Both the position numbers and the translations under genes were made by a program. The notes beneath the pieces are model-generated. The model ran no database searches. It was not told the origin of the DNA and saw only the letters and a list, made by a program, of their open reading frames with translations. Shown in pieces: positions 13,385-26,343 of a stretch of 64,000 nucleotides of DNA. The DNA is from Brachionus rotundiformis (Eukaryota; Rotifera; Eurotatoria; Ploima; Brachionidae): the NCBI GenBank assembly GCA_016802295.1, contig JAESIW010000137.1, forward strand, positions 3,813,961-3,877,960, given 5' to 3'. Position 1 is the stretch's first letter. Every line of letters starts with the position of its first letter.

Positions 13385-14400
13385 TATTAGTAGTAGTTTC
13401 AACTACAGCTGAGAGGTTATCCAAGGATAGCCCAAGAGAGCCGTAGCAGTCGCTTCTATTTTTGTTTGCCATCCAACTTTCAAGCTTCACTTTAAATTAT
13501 TTAGATTCGTTGCTTTTACTACATCTTCCGGGAGTTTATTCCATCCATTTACAATTCTATTTTTAAAAAAGTTATGTCTCGGAAGACAATTTTTATTTTT
13601 TCACGAGTTAGACAATAGCTATTTCTTCTCAAATCATATCTTTGACTATCTGATTTTGTATTTAAACTATAATTGATTCCTTTATTAAATTCAATTTATT
13701 CATAATTGTTTACCAATTTGGAAATCTGAATTAGATCACCTCTTAATCTCCTTGTCCTCAAATTAGTTAAATCTAGCCTCAACTAGCGTTGTTGATAATC
13801 TCAGTCACTTAATTTTGGAATCAACTTTGTTGCTCTTCTTTGAAATCTCTTTAGTTCATTTATATCTTTTTCTTTAGCTGTAGCATTTTTGACTTGAGTA
13901 TTCCATTTATTTTAGATCACTCTGTATGTAAATACCCAAATCCTTTTCGATTTTTGACTTACTCAAGGTTTTCAAACCAATCTTATAATCAAACTCTGGA
14001 TTTTTGTTTCCAATATGAACAACTTTACATTTATCTTCATTAAGCTGAGTAGGCCATTTATTTGACTATTTACACGCTCTATCTATATCTGATTGTAGGC
14101 TATATATCGAGTTGGAATTTTCAATTTTTGATGTTATCTTTGTGCCATCAGCATAAGCTTCTCAATTGTTTTGGACATTATTCAACATATCGTTTATATT
14201 TATAATAAAAAAGATAGGATCTGGCACTGAACCTTGTGGAACTCCACTGTTAACTTTTATCCAATTTGAGCTGATATCTCCAACTACTCTTTGTGAGTAT
14301 TCTGAAAGAAAATCCTTTATCCAGTTTATTAGGCCTTCACCAATCGCAAAAAATTTTATTTTATACAGAAGCTTTCTATTTAAACTATTAATCAATTTTT
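13385..14400 (-). mobile_element. dead non-LTR retrotransposon, RT domain to C-terminus
   Basis: Read on the minus strand, this is the second half of a Jockey/CR1/L2-like ORF2. An upstream segment contains GLINWIKDFLSEYSQRVV, then SGVPQGSV (RT motif). The catalytic-loop region reads AYADGTKI, then NEDKCKVVHIGNKNP. The C-terminal tail reads RHNFFKNRIVNGWNKLPEDV. Stops and frameshifts occur throughout. The second catalytic Asp of the F/YADD motif is Gly (codons GAT GGC), so this copy could not encode an active reverse transcriptase even without the stops. The 5' half and endonuclease are missing, as expected for 5' truncation. Confidence 0.85.
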
Positions 14401-14459
14401 TTTACCAAGTTTTATGCTTTTCGTATTTATTTTCAAAAATTTTTTAAAAAACTATCTTT

Positions 14460-17400
14460 TTAATGCGTAAGGGATTTTTTGATCTAATGGATTATTTCAT
14501 TAAATTGGAATTTTTTTATTCTATCAGTTATAAATTTTGTTTTATCTAAATAATTATTTAACAGAAAAATTGCAATGAAATAAGAAAAGTAATTTAACTA
14601 ATAAATTACTGATTCTTTGTTTTTTTAATTGATTGAATTTTTTAACTATTTATTTAGTTTTAATTAAGGTTCAATTTACGTAAATAACTTTTAAAATTTA
14701 AAAAAAAATATACCATTACATTTATAATTAATTTGTTCTATCACTTTTTCTAAAAATTATTTTTAATTATCTGACTAAATTATGCCTTTTCAAAATACTA
14801 AAATGAGATTTTCTGATACGTTTGGTTCAAATAGTGGAAAAATTATCTATTTTTTCAACAAAATTGTCTAAATATAGTATTTCTTTAGTTGACATATCTT
14901 ATCTAAAAATCTAATATAATTAGATTAGTAAAGGAATCACTAATTAAAACAATTCTTTATTTCAAATAATTTTATTTAATTTGTTTACCAGATTGGATTC
15001 AAATTTTCAATTCAATCAATAGAATTTTATTAATTTTAACTTAAAAGTGTTAAAAGATTTTTGTTCATCATTAGAATATATTAAAGTTTGACTTAGTTTA
15101 AAAGTATTAACAAATTTTTAGTTTTAGATTTTTCCTGGAATTTTTAAGAAGATAGATTTTTATTAATATATTAAATTTAATATTGAATGGTTTAAATTTT
15201 TATTAAATTAGCAAAAAATTTAATTAAAATGTACTTCATTTTCAAGAAGCAAAGGCGTCCTTTTTTAAGACGGCTTTTATTAAATTTTTAAATTCGCTTA
15301 GTCAAACAAATTGAGAGAAAATTTCCTTTATTTTCTTATTCAAAAATAAATTTTTGCTGATAACAGTAAAAAGCATGCTCAAACATAACTTCCGATATTG
15401 CAAATTTTTTCCATTAATCAATAATTTATTTTAAAGAACTTTTTTATCGGTTGGAATATTGTTTATTTTTTTCAAATAATTTAACAATTATATGTAGCCA
15501 AAGCTGAGATTTATTTAGGACATACGATAATTTAATGTAAAAATTTTCAACAAAAATTTATATTAGCAATTTAAATTTTTAATTAAATATAAAATTTTTA
15601 TTTTACTATCTAACTAGTGTTGTCAAATACCAAATATTTTTACCAAAAATCTAATTTTCTCGAAAATCATTTTCAGATCCCTGACTTTATTTATTTTACT
15701 CTTAAGTATTATTAATTAGTTTATTTTATACTTTTAGGAGCTGTCATCAAATATAAACATCTAATTCCCTAGGATTTAAATCTTCATTCTGAACTTAGCT
15801 TTCATTGAACCATTATCCTATTCCATTAAAAATATGGAGATAAACACGAAAAGAAGATTCTAGTCGACCATTGTATTTAATTTCAAAGATCAAACTCTTT
15901 TGATTATATTCTTTTTTGTTATATTAATTTTTTCTGAGATTGGAAAATTATTTGTCTGTTACTCCCAAAGGCTATATGATATTTTTTTGGCGAATTAATG
16001 GAATGCAATTAATGAAAAAGAAACATAAAAAAACCACTTTTTTTATGATGTTATTTTAATTATCTGTAAATATCAAAATATTAAAGTCAGTTCAATTAAA
16101 TTGAAAATTTAAAAATTTTTTAATCATCAGGAGAATTATTTATTATTCTCAAACATTTTTGTCTGATTCAAATGGATTTGTTTCTGAAAGCTGAGAGCTT
16201 ATAGCGTGAATTTTTTCATTAACCTGACAGATTATTTACATTATCCAGCGGCACCACACTTATTCTTTTTACGACATATCTCATTATATAAAAAGGAAAC
16301 AAAACAAAATATTTATTGTTAAATTTTAATGTAATTTTCTAATATTCATATTGTACATTTACATATAAGTTTAATTCAACTTGTTTTAATTCTATCAGTC
16401 ATAAGATTTAATCTGATAATCAATTTATGCGTTTTTTCTAAACTGATCTTAATCGAGTCCTCTAAGTTTAATTAAAAAATCATTTTTTAAAAACTTGTAG
16501 TACAAGTTTTTGTAGTCAAAATTTGATTAATCAAATAAAACAAAGTGAAAGGCTTTTATTGAATCTATAAGAGATTCTGTAAAAATAAAACTGTTTAAGT
16601 AAAATATAAAAATAAAAATTGACAGGCAAAGCTATTATATGTCTCATAGAATATTTAAATAGACGATATGAAATTGAGCTCCTCTGTCTTTAGGATTTAC
16701 AAAACTCTAAACTATACCATTACTTAATTTGTCGTGTTACCAAAGGAACAAATTTTATTGATTGAAAGAACTCCAATTAAATCAGGATTATATTATTAAC
16801 AAATTTTTTTATAGAATTATAATATTATCTAAGCCTTATTGTCATGTTTATAAAAACCTAAAATAAATAAATGATGCATTTAAACTTTTACAAATTATTA
16901 AAGATATTTTTTTAGAATTGGTTTATTATTAAATAATTTATTATTTTTTAAAATAATCAAATGTCAGATCGAGTTGATTTGATCATTTTGATTGATATAA
17001 TCTATTAAATTAATTAAAAATAAGATATTATCAATGTTTATATTTTCCAGGTTTGAAGTTTGTGATTAAATTTGACTGCCAATTGCAAGATTTATAATCA
17101 ATAAAACACTAGTACCAATAATAATTATACCAATGCTTTATTAAATTTAAGTGCAAACACATTTATTGATAAAATTTAGGCTGAGTGTTTGATTTTTTAT
17201 TTTTTTGCTAATTTGGCAAACGTTTAAGTAGTTAAGAAGACTTCCCTTCATCAAAAATTGGAAAATAAATACATTATCACAACCTTTAACAGCTTTCGTA
17301 AGATTTAATAAAAAATTTGACGTCAGGAAAACTCAAGAGCTTAAAATACGAATGAATGTGTTCAATTAAGGCGCCTTAATAAAAACATTTAACTGTTTCT

Positions 17401-19440
17401 TAAGAATAATTTTGTACAGGATTTATTTTTGTTATAATCTCTTGTTATTTTCAAAAGTTTTTTTAAGCTTCCTAAGTTCCATTTTTTTTAAATTTGTGGA
17501 AATTACACTATGATAAACTATTATTTAAGAGGTTTTTTTAGTCAACTTTGTCAAATATTCCAATAATTTATATATTGATTAAATATGGTTCTGATTAGGG
17601 ATTTTTCGAAATTTCAACCTGATATTTTAATTTTTTTTCGTATTTTTATTAAATTAAAAATTGTAAATTGCGTTTTTTGTTCATTTTTTTATTGTGTTTT
17701 TCTAAGGAGATGACTGGTATTAATCAATTTAGTACTTTGATGGCTTTTACTTGTTTTTCATCTCATTATCAAATATTTATTTCTGCTTTTAGTGTTTTGT
17801 AACTGATTTCATCTATTTTATTTTTGATAAAACAAATTCGATTTTACATTAAAATTTGGATCTTAATATCATAGGCAGAATTTATCTCTTTATTGGGCAA
17901 GTTAAATATTTATTTTTTAAATAAAGAATTTCCTAAAAGATTTATGTTTATCATTAAAATGAAATTTGGATTCGTTCAAAGGCACTAAAAATTGAATATT
18001 TTAAGTAAAATTTTTAGAATCAATCAGGAAAAAAATTAATTCATACAACATATTAATTTCATCATTGTTAGGATATTAAAATTAAAAAAAATTAACTCCT
18101 TCATTTCCTCCTGTGTATTACATAAAAAACCAGCTATGGATTAGGAATATTTTTAAATTTATAATTGTAGGAAATAAAGCTTTGCGTCAATTTAGAATAT
18201 ATTTCTTTTTTGATTTAGTCATTTCATAGATAACCATAATGCAATTTTAACACTTAACTAACTAAGGAATTGCGTAAAAGTATCATGATATCAGAAATTT
18301 AACCTTCAATAATAAAAAAATAATTCTAAAAGTTTGTCAAAAACTTATTTTTAAATATCTAAAAAATTCAAGCAACAATAAGATAGCATTTTGAAGCATA
18401 TATTTATTAAAAGATAATTCGATAAAAATATCTGAAATATTTCGGAGGTAATTTTCAGCAATTTTGTTCATCGTTTTAAAAAAAATTATTTTTTAAATAG
18501 TTTATTATTTGAATAGGTTAAGGATAATTTTAGGCGAAAAAATAAAATATATAATTAGACCATTCATTTAAATTTTAATTACTTATCGATAAATAAAAAA
18601 CTTTCGTATTTAAATGTTCAAGCAAATATTTGAATTTTTATGTCGATTAAAAAAGTTAATAAATAATTAGTAAAATGGCTTTTTCAAAGAATATTTTCTA
18701 TATTTAAAACATTATAATAATTAAGATAAATTATAAATTAAAAAAATGACCATTGAAATTTAAAAGTTGCGTTTAAGACCAAAGATTAAATTGATTTATT
18801 TTTAAATCATAAAATGAAATATTAAAATTTCAGTTTAGAAATTCTAAATGCTTTCTTTCATAATTGGATCTAGGTAAATTAAATTAATAAAATTGGGTAA
18901 AAATCTAGGAACAAAGCTTCTGTCTAAACCAATTACTATTATTAAAAATATTTTAATTTAAATTTATAAAAAAATGTGGCTTAATATTATAAATTTTTAG
19001 AAGATGTATTAAGCGGATATGAAATTAAATTATTTTACATATTTTAATTTCATTGCTTTTAAAATTTAATTAAAACCGTTTTAAATCTTTTTGAATTCGA
19101 CTAAATGTCCGTCTGAATTTTATTTTCAATAAAAAAATAATAATTTTTTGTAATGAAAATTAAATTTTTTAAATGATTGTTTTTTTCTCTAGATAAAAAA
19201 AGCTAAATGAGATATAATTGAAAGATCTAATTAAAAGATTTAAATTTCATTAAAATTATTGATTTAATTTATACAGCTTGGTTAAGGCAAACATATTAAA
19301 TAATTAATCTGGCCAAAATACATATAGAATATAGACACCTTTAAATTTTTGCTTTATTATATAAAAATCGATAAATCTCGAAAACAAAAAAAATATAAAT
19401 GTTTTATTTGAAACCTTTTTTTTTAGAAAAATGTGCTGAA
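14460..19440. other. AT-rich intergenic DNA
   Basis: Five kilobases of A/T-rich sequence with homopolymer tracts. I see no credible exon, RNA gene or complete mobile element. Short open frames end quickly and have AT-driven composition (Lys, Asn, Ile, Phe). Confidence 0.5.
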
Positions 19441-19442
19441 AA

Positions 19443-22289
19443 ATGAATTTTAGCGATTCAATTGAAGAAGAATTTAAATATTCGGAAACCGACTTGGATC
19501 ATATTTCGGTCGGTTATTACACATTATTTATCATATTGTACACATTGATCACTATTTTGTCATTTATTGGTAATACAATTATCCTCATAGTGATACTTAG
19601 ACGAAGACGAATGAGAGTTGTGACCAACTTTTTCCTAGCCAACATAACCATTGCCAATCTAATATACACAGTATGTGCACCTTTACAATTCATTGATGAA
19701 ATGTACACAAATTGGACATACATGGACTTCATGTGTCCGTTACTTCCATTTTTTTCTACCTTATCCATTAATGTTAACACTTTGACCATGATTGCTGCGT
19801 CCATGGAACGTTTGTTTGTGATTGTGTATCCTTTTAAGTGCAAGTTAACCAAGAAAAAAACCCTTTTAATCATAAGTTCTATTTGGTTCGGTTCGGCATT
19901 GTTCAGTTCGCCATGGCTTATTGCTCTGCGCATTGAGAAAATAAATTTCTTTGGCAAGATACTTGAAAATTTTGCCAATCAAACCGAGGAAATATTCTTT
20001 CCATTAGAAGAGAGCAGTTTTGAATTTGTCCAGTGTAAACCAATGGATGACTTTGACCTGCGCTACTACTTTATACTCTTATGTTTTATTCAATACTTTT
20101 TGCCAATGTTGGTCTTAATGATAACTTATTCTATCATTGCCTACTATATCTATTTTATTAATTCCAAAGTCGATCTTATCATGGATAATAAGTTTTATAA
20201 CAATTTTTTGACCAGAAACAAAAAAAAGGTAATGATCAATTATTAATTATCAATTCATTTTTAAAATTTATTTTAAAGTTAATCAAAATGCTTGTTTTTA
20301 TGATCTTATGTTTTAATATATGTTGGATGCCGTTGCAGTTAAATGTTCTTATCAGAGCTATTGATCCGGACATATTAAATGCAATGTAAGTAACTTAATT
20401 TTTATATCTAATAATGCCAAATTTTATCGCTAGCTTAATACTGTTAAACAATAAACTCATATATATGGAAAAGATACTAATGAAGAATTAGCATCTTGTG
20501 TTTAATACTAACCAGTTGGGAATTAAGATATTTCTACTCTTTTACATTAAGAGAATTATCTTTCTTTATTAATTGTTGAAAAAAATAATTGACTTATTAC
20601 TTGTATTACGAACGCTTTTTTAAATATTTTTAGAGACTTCTCTTTGAGATAATTCAATCTTATTAATTCAAAAAGATATATTTTTAATAGTAAAATAATC
20701 AACTAGCATTTTCAAATTTAAATTTAAATTTTTTAAAATCAAACTAACTATGAGATATTATTAATTTAATTAATATGATTAAAGTAGCAAAATTGTACTG
20801 ATGAAAATCCTACTAGATAACAGGTTAAGTGGGTAGAATTATTTTCTGTAAACTTAAGATTATTATGATGAAAGTAATTAATAAGCTAAAGAGTAAAATT
20901 TATAATTGCGTTTTTGTAAATCTTTCAATAAATATTAAACATTCATTAAAGAATTTTAAAGTGAATGAATATTTGACAATGAAACAATGCTATAAAACAA
21001 AGAAAATTAATCGATTAAATACTTAAAATATTAAAACTAAAGAATAACAATACTTTACTTTTGTTCATTACAAATTTTCTTATTTTATCTTCCCAAAATT
21101 AACTAATAAATTAAAATATATAACCTCATAAGAATTTTAAAAAAAATCGATCAAAATTAAATTTGAAATAAGATTTTATTTCATGATTAAAAATTTGTCT
21201 AAAAATGCTTAAACTGATAATCTTCTTGGATTAATATTTAATCATTTTAGAAATATGAATAATTTTGGGAATAAATATTTAAAGTTAGAATTTATTACAT
21301 TAATTTATTAAAAAGAAATTTGCTTTCTTTCTAAAAGAGTTAGAAGATTGGTTTAAATTTTTTTTCAAGACTCGAATATTTCTCAATTAATATTAAGATA
21401 AATATTCAATAAGTCAAAACTTAATTTAATTTCAAATAATTTTTTTCTATTTAGACCAAAAAAAATCAACCGAATTGCTTGGATGTTGATACATTGGTTA
21501 GCATTCAGCCACTTCTGCTACAATCCATTTATCAATGGTCTTCTTAACGTAATTTTGAAAACCATTTCTAAATCAAAAGTAATTAAATTTTTTTAGAAAA
21601 AGTTTAAGCAAGAAATAGCTTCATTATTCAAAACAATGTTTAACAAATCCAAACAGATGCTGCTGGATAACCGATTTTACACTTGTATAATCAAAAGATA
21701 CGATTTTCCAGTCGAGAATGCTAAAACACCAACTCCTTATTTAGATGAAAAGGTACGCTATATGGAAAAAATAAGTGCAGACCAACTTGAGATCAAGTTT
21801 AAAAGTGATCAAGACTATATGGATGAAGTCAACAATATAGCTCTGAGCAGAAGCAAAGAGATAAAAAAGATAAGTTTGAGACAAAGCGAAGTTTCACCAA
21901 ATATGAAAATCTCTTCATCATCAAAAGCTTCGTGGAACACTTCCTCCTCTTCGTCAAACACATCTTCCTTGGCAATAAAAAACCGAAAATTGTATCGACA
22001 TGTACCCATAACAGGTTCCTTGAACAACAAACACGCAAATGATTCGGTCGGGAGAAAAAGGCTGTCCAAAAGTATTGTATTCAAATTTAACAAATACACA
22101 CCGGTGGATTATGACTTTATTAAATATAATCGCTTAAAATATTCAAATTTTTATTCTAATTGTAACCTTGTTAAACAAGACATAGATAAGATAAATATTG
22201 TAAATAGAGTAAGATTTGGTCAAAATTGTGCACTAATTGACGATTTTCAACAAAAAACTCAAAACAAAAATATACATCACAGCTTATGA
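19443..22289 (+). CDS. rhodopsin-family peptide GPCR (RYamide/NPY/NPFF-receptor-like)
   Basis: Seven-transmembrane receptor predicted at the cell surface, probably for a neuropeptide. Exons: 19443-20228, 20279-20385, 21455-21548 and 21597-22289 (introns 50, 1069 and 48 bp; phases agree), 559 aa. TM1 carries GNTIILIVIL and TM2 NFFLANITIANLIY. ECL1 has NWTYMDFMC with the TM3 disulfide Cys; its ECL2 partner is in FVQCKPMDD. TM6 reads FNICWMPLQL, matching the CWxP motif, and TM7 reads HWLAFSHFCYNPFIN. The TM2-TM3 and TM7 sequences resemble RYamide, NPY and NPFF receptors. Two activation motifs diverge: DRY is ERL (Arg kept) and NPxxY is NPFIN (Tyr lost). The last exon encodes a long, Ser- and Lys-rich cytoplasmic tail of about 230 residues. 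The ligand cannot be named from sequence. Confidence 0.88.
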
Positions 22290-22819
22290 AAATATTATAT
22301 AAATAAAAATTTTTAAAAAAAAATTATAAATTTAAATAAAATTACTAAATAAATTTTAAAAAAAGAATTTTTTTTGATAATTCATCACTCATCATCATAA
22401 TATCAAAAAAAAATGATTCAGAATTGAATTAATTAATTTAATGAAAAAAATAATAAACAAATTTTTTATAATAAATGAAAAGATGAATCTTTAACTAAGT
22501 AATTATAAGAAAATATTTTTTTATTAACTAAATGAGTTTTGATAATATCATTAAAAAAAAGAAAGAATAAAATTTCAAATACAATATCATCTCAATATTG
22601 TATATTAACTATTAATTCAAGGTTTGATAAAAATTTTAATTCAATTAAAATTACTAAAATTAAAAAAAAATAGACAAATATTTGAAATCAGGTTTCATCA
22701 TCATCTAAAGAGTAATTTATCAGATTAAAAATAAAATTTTTGATTTTATTATTCTTTTCATAATAATTTTTTAGTTCAATTTTTCACAAATTTCTAACAA
22801 ATTATATTAATATCAAGAA
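22290..22819. other. AT-rich spacer between the GPCR and the inverted repeat
   Basis: Simple AT-rich sequence with no gene. Its right edge is the breakpoint of the inverted duplication. A splice-acceptor-like TTTTTTAG lies at 22767-22774, 46 bp before the duplicated CEP162 fragment. Confidence 0.5.
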
Positions 22820-23486
22820 AGTCAAGAACTTGGAAGATAAAATTTCTGAGAAAGAAAGAGAACTAGAGTTGGTTAAAAGTTCAAATAAAAAAAATTACCA
22901 ACCATCTGAGTTTGTGCTGAAGCAGGAAAAAGTGGTCGATAGTTCAGAGTTGGATTCTATGCGTCAAGTGTACTCAGAAATGGAAAATCTTAAAATAAAA
23001 CTTTGTAAAAAAGAAAATGAGCTTGTTTTGAAAGAAAGAGACTTTGAGCACAAATTTGAACAGATAAAAAATTTACATTTAAAAAAATGTGAAGATTTAA
23101 ACAAAAAACATTCATCTGAAATGGAAAAATTAATTGGTGCATTTACTGGAGCCAAGATTGTCTTAAATGGAATCGATGGTGAATCAATTTTTGAAGATCC
23201 GATCAAATTCAGATTGCTAATTGAAGCTTGTAAGAAGAGTAACGAAAATCAGACTAAAATTGTGAAACTTGCACAAATGAATAAGGAACTAAGCCAGAAA
23301 TGTGTTTATTATGAAAATTTGGTTGAGAGATTGTCAGTTGGTGGAGAAGAAGGTTCCGATAGTGACGAGTTAAGAAAATGTGCAGCATTTTATGAAAATC
23401 AGCTAAAAATAAAAAATAATGAAATTGATAAATTCAGAAACGAGCTTGACACAATGCTAAGGATACTACAATCTTTAAATAAATAA
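22820..23486 (+). pseudogene. truncated 3' copy of CEP162
   Basis: Encodes the last roughly 220 residues of the CEP162 coiled coil, from KNLEDKISEKE to LRILQSLNK, matching the intact minus-strand gene over 32088-32754. The frame stays open to the natural stop. There is no ATG at the start: upstream the frame runs into unrelated sequence to a stop at 22764, and the first in-frame Met lies within the coiled coil. It arose by the inverted duplication, which cut the gene inside its last exon. Expression would need a new promoter or the acceptor-like site near 22774. Most likely a non-functional fragment. Confidence 0.85.
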
Positions 23487-24206
23487 TTCTATTAAATAGA
23501 TTTAAATTTTTTATTTAATAATGAAATAAAAATAAAAACTTGATGTTTTTCATTTGACAAATTGGAATTGTATTTGAAAATATACTGGGTAAATATTAAA
23601 ATTAAGATTATTTGAATTTTTTTTATATTTTTTTGATTTTTAATTAAATAGATAACTCAAATGAAATAAATTTTTTTTTTAAACTTATTTAATTAATTTG
23701 AATTAAACCAAGTAGTTTTAGATTGACCAAAAATCGCCTAAATAAAATTTTAATTTTTGTTTAGGAGGAATGTGGAAATTAAATTTAAATAAATTAAATA
23801 TTTTTTTTATTTATTAAATTATAATAATAATAATAAGCTACGGTGGCTTATCCCACCAAAAGAAATTAAAATAGGGATTGCTAAAGGGCTTTTCTGACAC
23901 TGATTCAATTTCTTTTAACAATCCAGTTTTATTAATTTCATATTGAGTTGTTAAAAAATAATATCATTGCAAAAGAAAGAAAATCAAAAATTAATTCGAT
24001 TCGAAAATGATAATTTTTATTGAAGTAATATTATCTTCTAGATGCTAGTCATTTGTCTAATTGGAAAACCAGAATTATTCAGTCAAAATGATAAATGATG
24101 ATAATTAATTAATAAAAATTTTAGAAAAGATAAAATTATTTTAATAATAATATTTATTAATATGAAAATAAATATAATTCAAAAATTGGTAAAAATTGTA
24201 AAAATT
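23487..24206. other. convergent 3' intergenic region (left-arm copy)
   Basis: AT-rich spacer between the CEP162 fragment and the RASSF copy, both converging on it. It is the reverse complement of 31372-32087 and holds no gene. Confidence 0.7.
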
Positions 24207-25097
24207 CTATACAAGTGTTTGAAAACAGGTTTCGTCGTCATCTGAATGAGCAGAACTGATGCCAGTGTCTGTTGAGCTTATTGAAGAAGCTGAATTGGAA
24301 GATGAAAGAGTCCATTTGGCTTGGTTCATTGAACTCAATCGCTGTAATTCCTTTTCCAAAGATGAAATCAAAGAGCTCTTGATCAAAATCAAATTGTCTA
24401 TTTGTTTTAGTCGATTTTTCATTGTATCAAGTGAGCAATTGGTTTGTTTAATTTTTACCAAGTCTAGCTTAATTTGATTCAATTCATTTTTCAATTGATT
24501 CAGTTCTTCTATTTTGGTTTTCTTTTGCTTGTCCGAATTGTCAACCATTCTTTTGACTGAAGAACTACGACTTTTGTATGTTCGTCTCACACTGGCATAT
24601 CTTTTTCGTTCAAAACATTCATCATCACTATCTTCGTTTGATGATGACCAAGCAGAACTTGGTATCGAATTGACAGAAATTGCATCTTGTTGGTCCAATT
24701 TTTGCATTTGTTTTTTTACATACGAGGACTTATTTCTATTCCAAGACTTTTGCACACTTGGTGACAATGAACACAACTTGAATTCTCTATTTAACTCTGA
24801 ATGTTTGATGGAAGTTTTCGAATGCTTCTTTTTAATTAGGAATTTAACTTGAGACAACTGATCACCAGGCACTTGTTTCCACATTTTGATAATTTTGTAA
24901 AATTTTACATTTGGTTCCAATAGTCGTTCATTAGACTGCCATTGTTCAAACAAACCATACTCGTTCAGAGTTTGCGGACTGAACGAAGATACCGATGAGT
25001 ACAACATGGCAAATTTAATATCTTGTACAGTTGTTTCTTTGGTAAGACCAGATGCCAATTTTTGAACTCCATTTACATTTATTCTTATTTGGTCCAT
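24207..25097 (-). CDS. N-terminal RASSF protein (RASSF9/10-like), left-arm copy
   Basis: A 296-aa single-exon protein. It begins with an N-terminal Ras-association domain at about residues 3-92: RINVNGVQKLASGLTKETT, then YGLFEQWQSNERLLEP, then KIIKMWKQVP and QVKFLIKKK. This arrangement, RA at the extreme N-terminus and no SARAH domain at the end, marks the RASSF7-10 group. The GLTKETT and E-x-W-x-x-x-E-R-x-L pattern is nearest RASSF9/10. A basic, Ser-rich middle follows, then a coiled coil at about residues 200-265 and a Ser-rich tail. Family members act as scaffolds at centrosomes, junctions and small-GTPase signalling sites. The ATG is at 25097-25095. A near-identical copy is at 30481-31371; about 1.3 kb of upstream DNA was duplicated with it, so this copy probably kept its promoter. 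Confidence 0.85.
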   Translation of the reverse strand: MDQIRINVNGVQKLASGLTKETTVQDIKFAMLYSSVSSFSPQTLNEYGLFEQWQSNERLLEPNVKFYKIIKMWKQVPGDQLSQVKFLIKKKHSKTSIKHSELNREFKLCSLSPSVQKSWNRNKSSYVKKQMQKLDQQDAISVNSIPSSAWSSSNEDSDDECFERKRYASVRRTYKSRSSSVKRMVDNSDKQKKTKIEELNQLKNELNQIKLDLVKIKQTNCSLDTMKNRLKQIDNLILIKSSLISSLEKELQRLSSMNQAKWTLSSSNSASSISSTDTGISSAHSDDDETCFQTLV

Positions 25098-25919
25098 TTT
25101 AATTATTTTTTAGTGAATAGTAGTATATAGAGTTGGCTTAAATACTCAATAGAATAGATAAATAATTAGATAAGGAAAATATTTGTATATTTAATTGATT
25201 GATTAATTAATTAAATGATTGACCACTTGCAGATTGGTATTTCAGATAGCTATGAAAATTTATTTTTCCTATTAAGATTTGACAAACAATAAGCAACCAG
25301 TAGTGGATAATTTTTCACAATGTTTGAATAATTTTCACAGTTTGATCAAAAAAACCAAGCAATGTTGGACAAAGCGAAAAATAGTGTGGCTATTTATACA
25401 TAAATACCACCAAAGATCAATTCTCGGCTCTTTTCATCCACAATTACAATTTAATTTTAATTCAATTTAAAAAAATAGATTTAGCATTTACTTAATATTC
25501 TTTTATTCAAAGTGAGATACCAAGAAATTAATCTAAGCAACTGTTGCATCTTTTACTTGAATGGAGCATTATTTTATAATGACATTCTAAAGTCATTACG
25601 TAAAATAACAGAATAATTACGGTCATTTTCAACATCTGAGCTAAATATATTTTATTTTAACTAATTTTTATAATTAGTTTCTTTTAGTTCCATTTTTGAA
25701 ATATTCATATTTTTTAAAAATTTATCTTATCTATCAAAATTATTTTTCTTTTCTTAATTAATATCTACCAAATTTAAAAGCAGTAAATGAGAACATCAAA
25801 TGTACAAATTAATATAACATTTTTAAAATTTTATTACATTCATACGACTTTTACTATCATGTATTTCAACCTTTTTCTAATTCTTAATCAATATTTTTAA
25901 TTAAATAAATTTTTGTAAT
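25098..25919. other. RASSF upstream region (left-arm copy)
   Basis: AT-rich DNA duplicated with the RASSF gene and likely to contain its promoter. A 63-codon plus-strand frame (25279-25470) starts with TTG, not ATG, and is identical in both arms; I do not regard it as a gene. Confidence 0.5.
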
Positions 25920-26110
25920 TTAAAGTTGAAAGCTTCTTTGACGAATCTGGGTTTATTTCATATTATATGTTTTTAAAAAATAATAAATAGATTTTTATAT
26001 CTTAGGATTTTATTTTAATTAATATTTATTTGGATTTTGAGAAAGCATTTGGCAAGGTGTCTCCTGAATTGCTTCTCGTTTAGCTGGCGGCTGATGGCCT
26101 TCCATAATTA
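25920..26110 (+). mobile_element. LINE reverse-transcriptase relic (left arm)
   Basis: Reads ...FFDESGF..., then after about 30 codons YLDFEKAFGKVSPELLLV before a stop. LDFxKAFDKV is a classical motif of the LINE RT domain, and a D-x-S-x-F-G-F motif normally lies upstream of it. The spacing is shorter than normal and only this piece remains. The same fragment lies in the right arm and, partly, in a third copy at 28795-29192. Confidence 0.65.
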
Positions 26111-26343
26111 CTCATATCAGTTATTTATTATGAAATAGATTAAAACGTTAAACTCAAGGCTAAAATAATATAATTAAAATCTTGTTAAATAGAAAATGGT
26201 ACCTCAATTATGACACTTTAGGAAACCTCTAAAGTCTTTGATTGGATCAATTCTAGATTTTTCTTTTCCATGTCTTTTTCAGAAATAATTATTAAAAAAT
26301 TAGTAATTCAATTGAGTTTAATATATACGTAAATTTTTAAAAT

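Noticed and set aside
19517..19978. 153-codon minus-strand frame over the GPCR
   Set aside because: Shadow frame; the plus strand has seven-transmembrane homology and consistent splice sites.
24514..24852. Antisense 112-codon frame over RASSF (also 30726-31064)
   Set aside because: Shadow of the RASSF coding strand; composition mirrors Ser/Lys codons.
25279..25470. 63-codon frame repeated at 30108-30299
   Set aside because: It starts with TTG, has no domain, lies in the RASSF upstream DNA, and is conserved only because the whole arm is duplicated.
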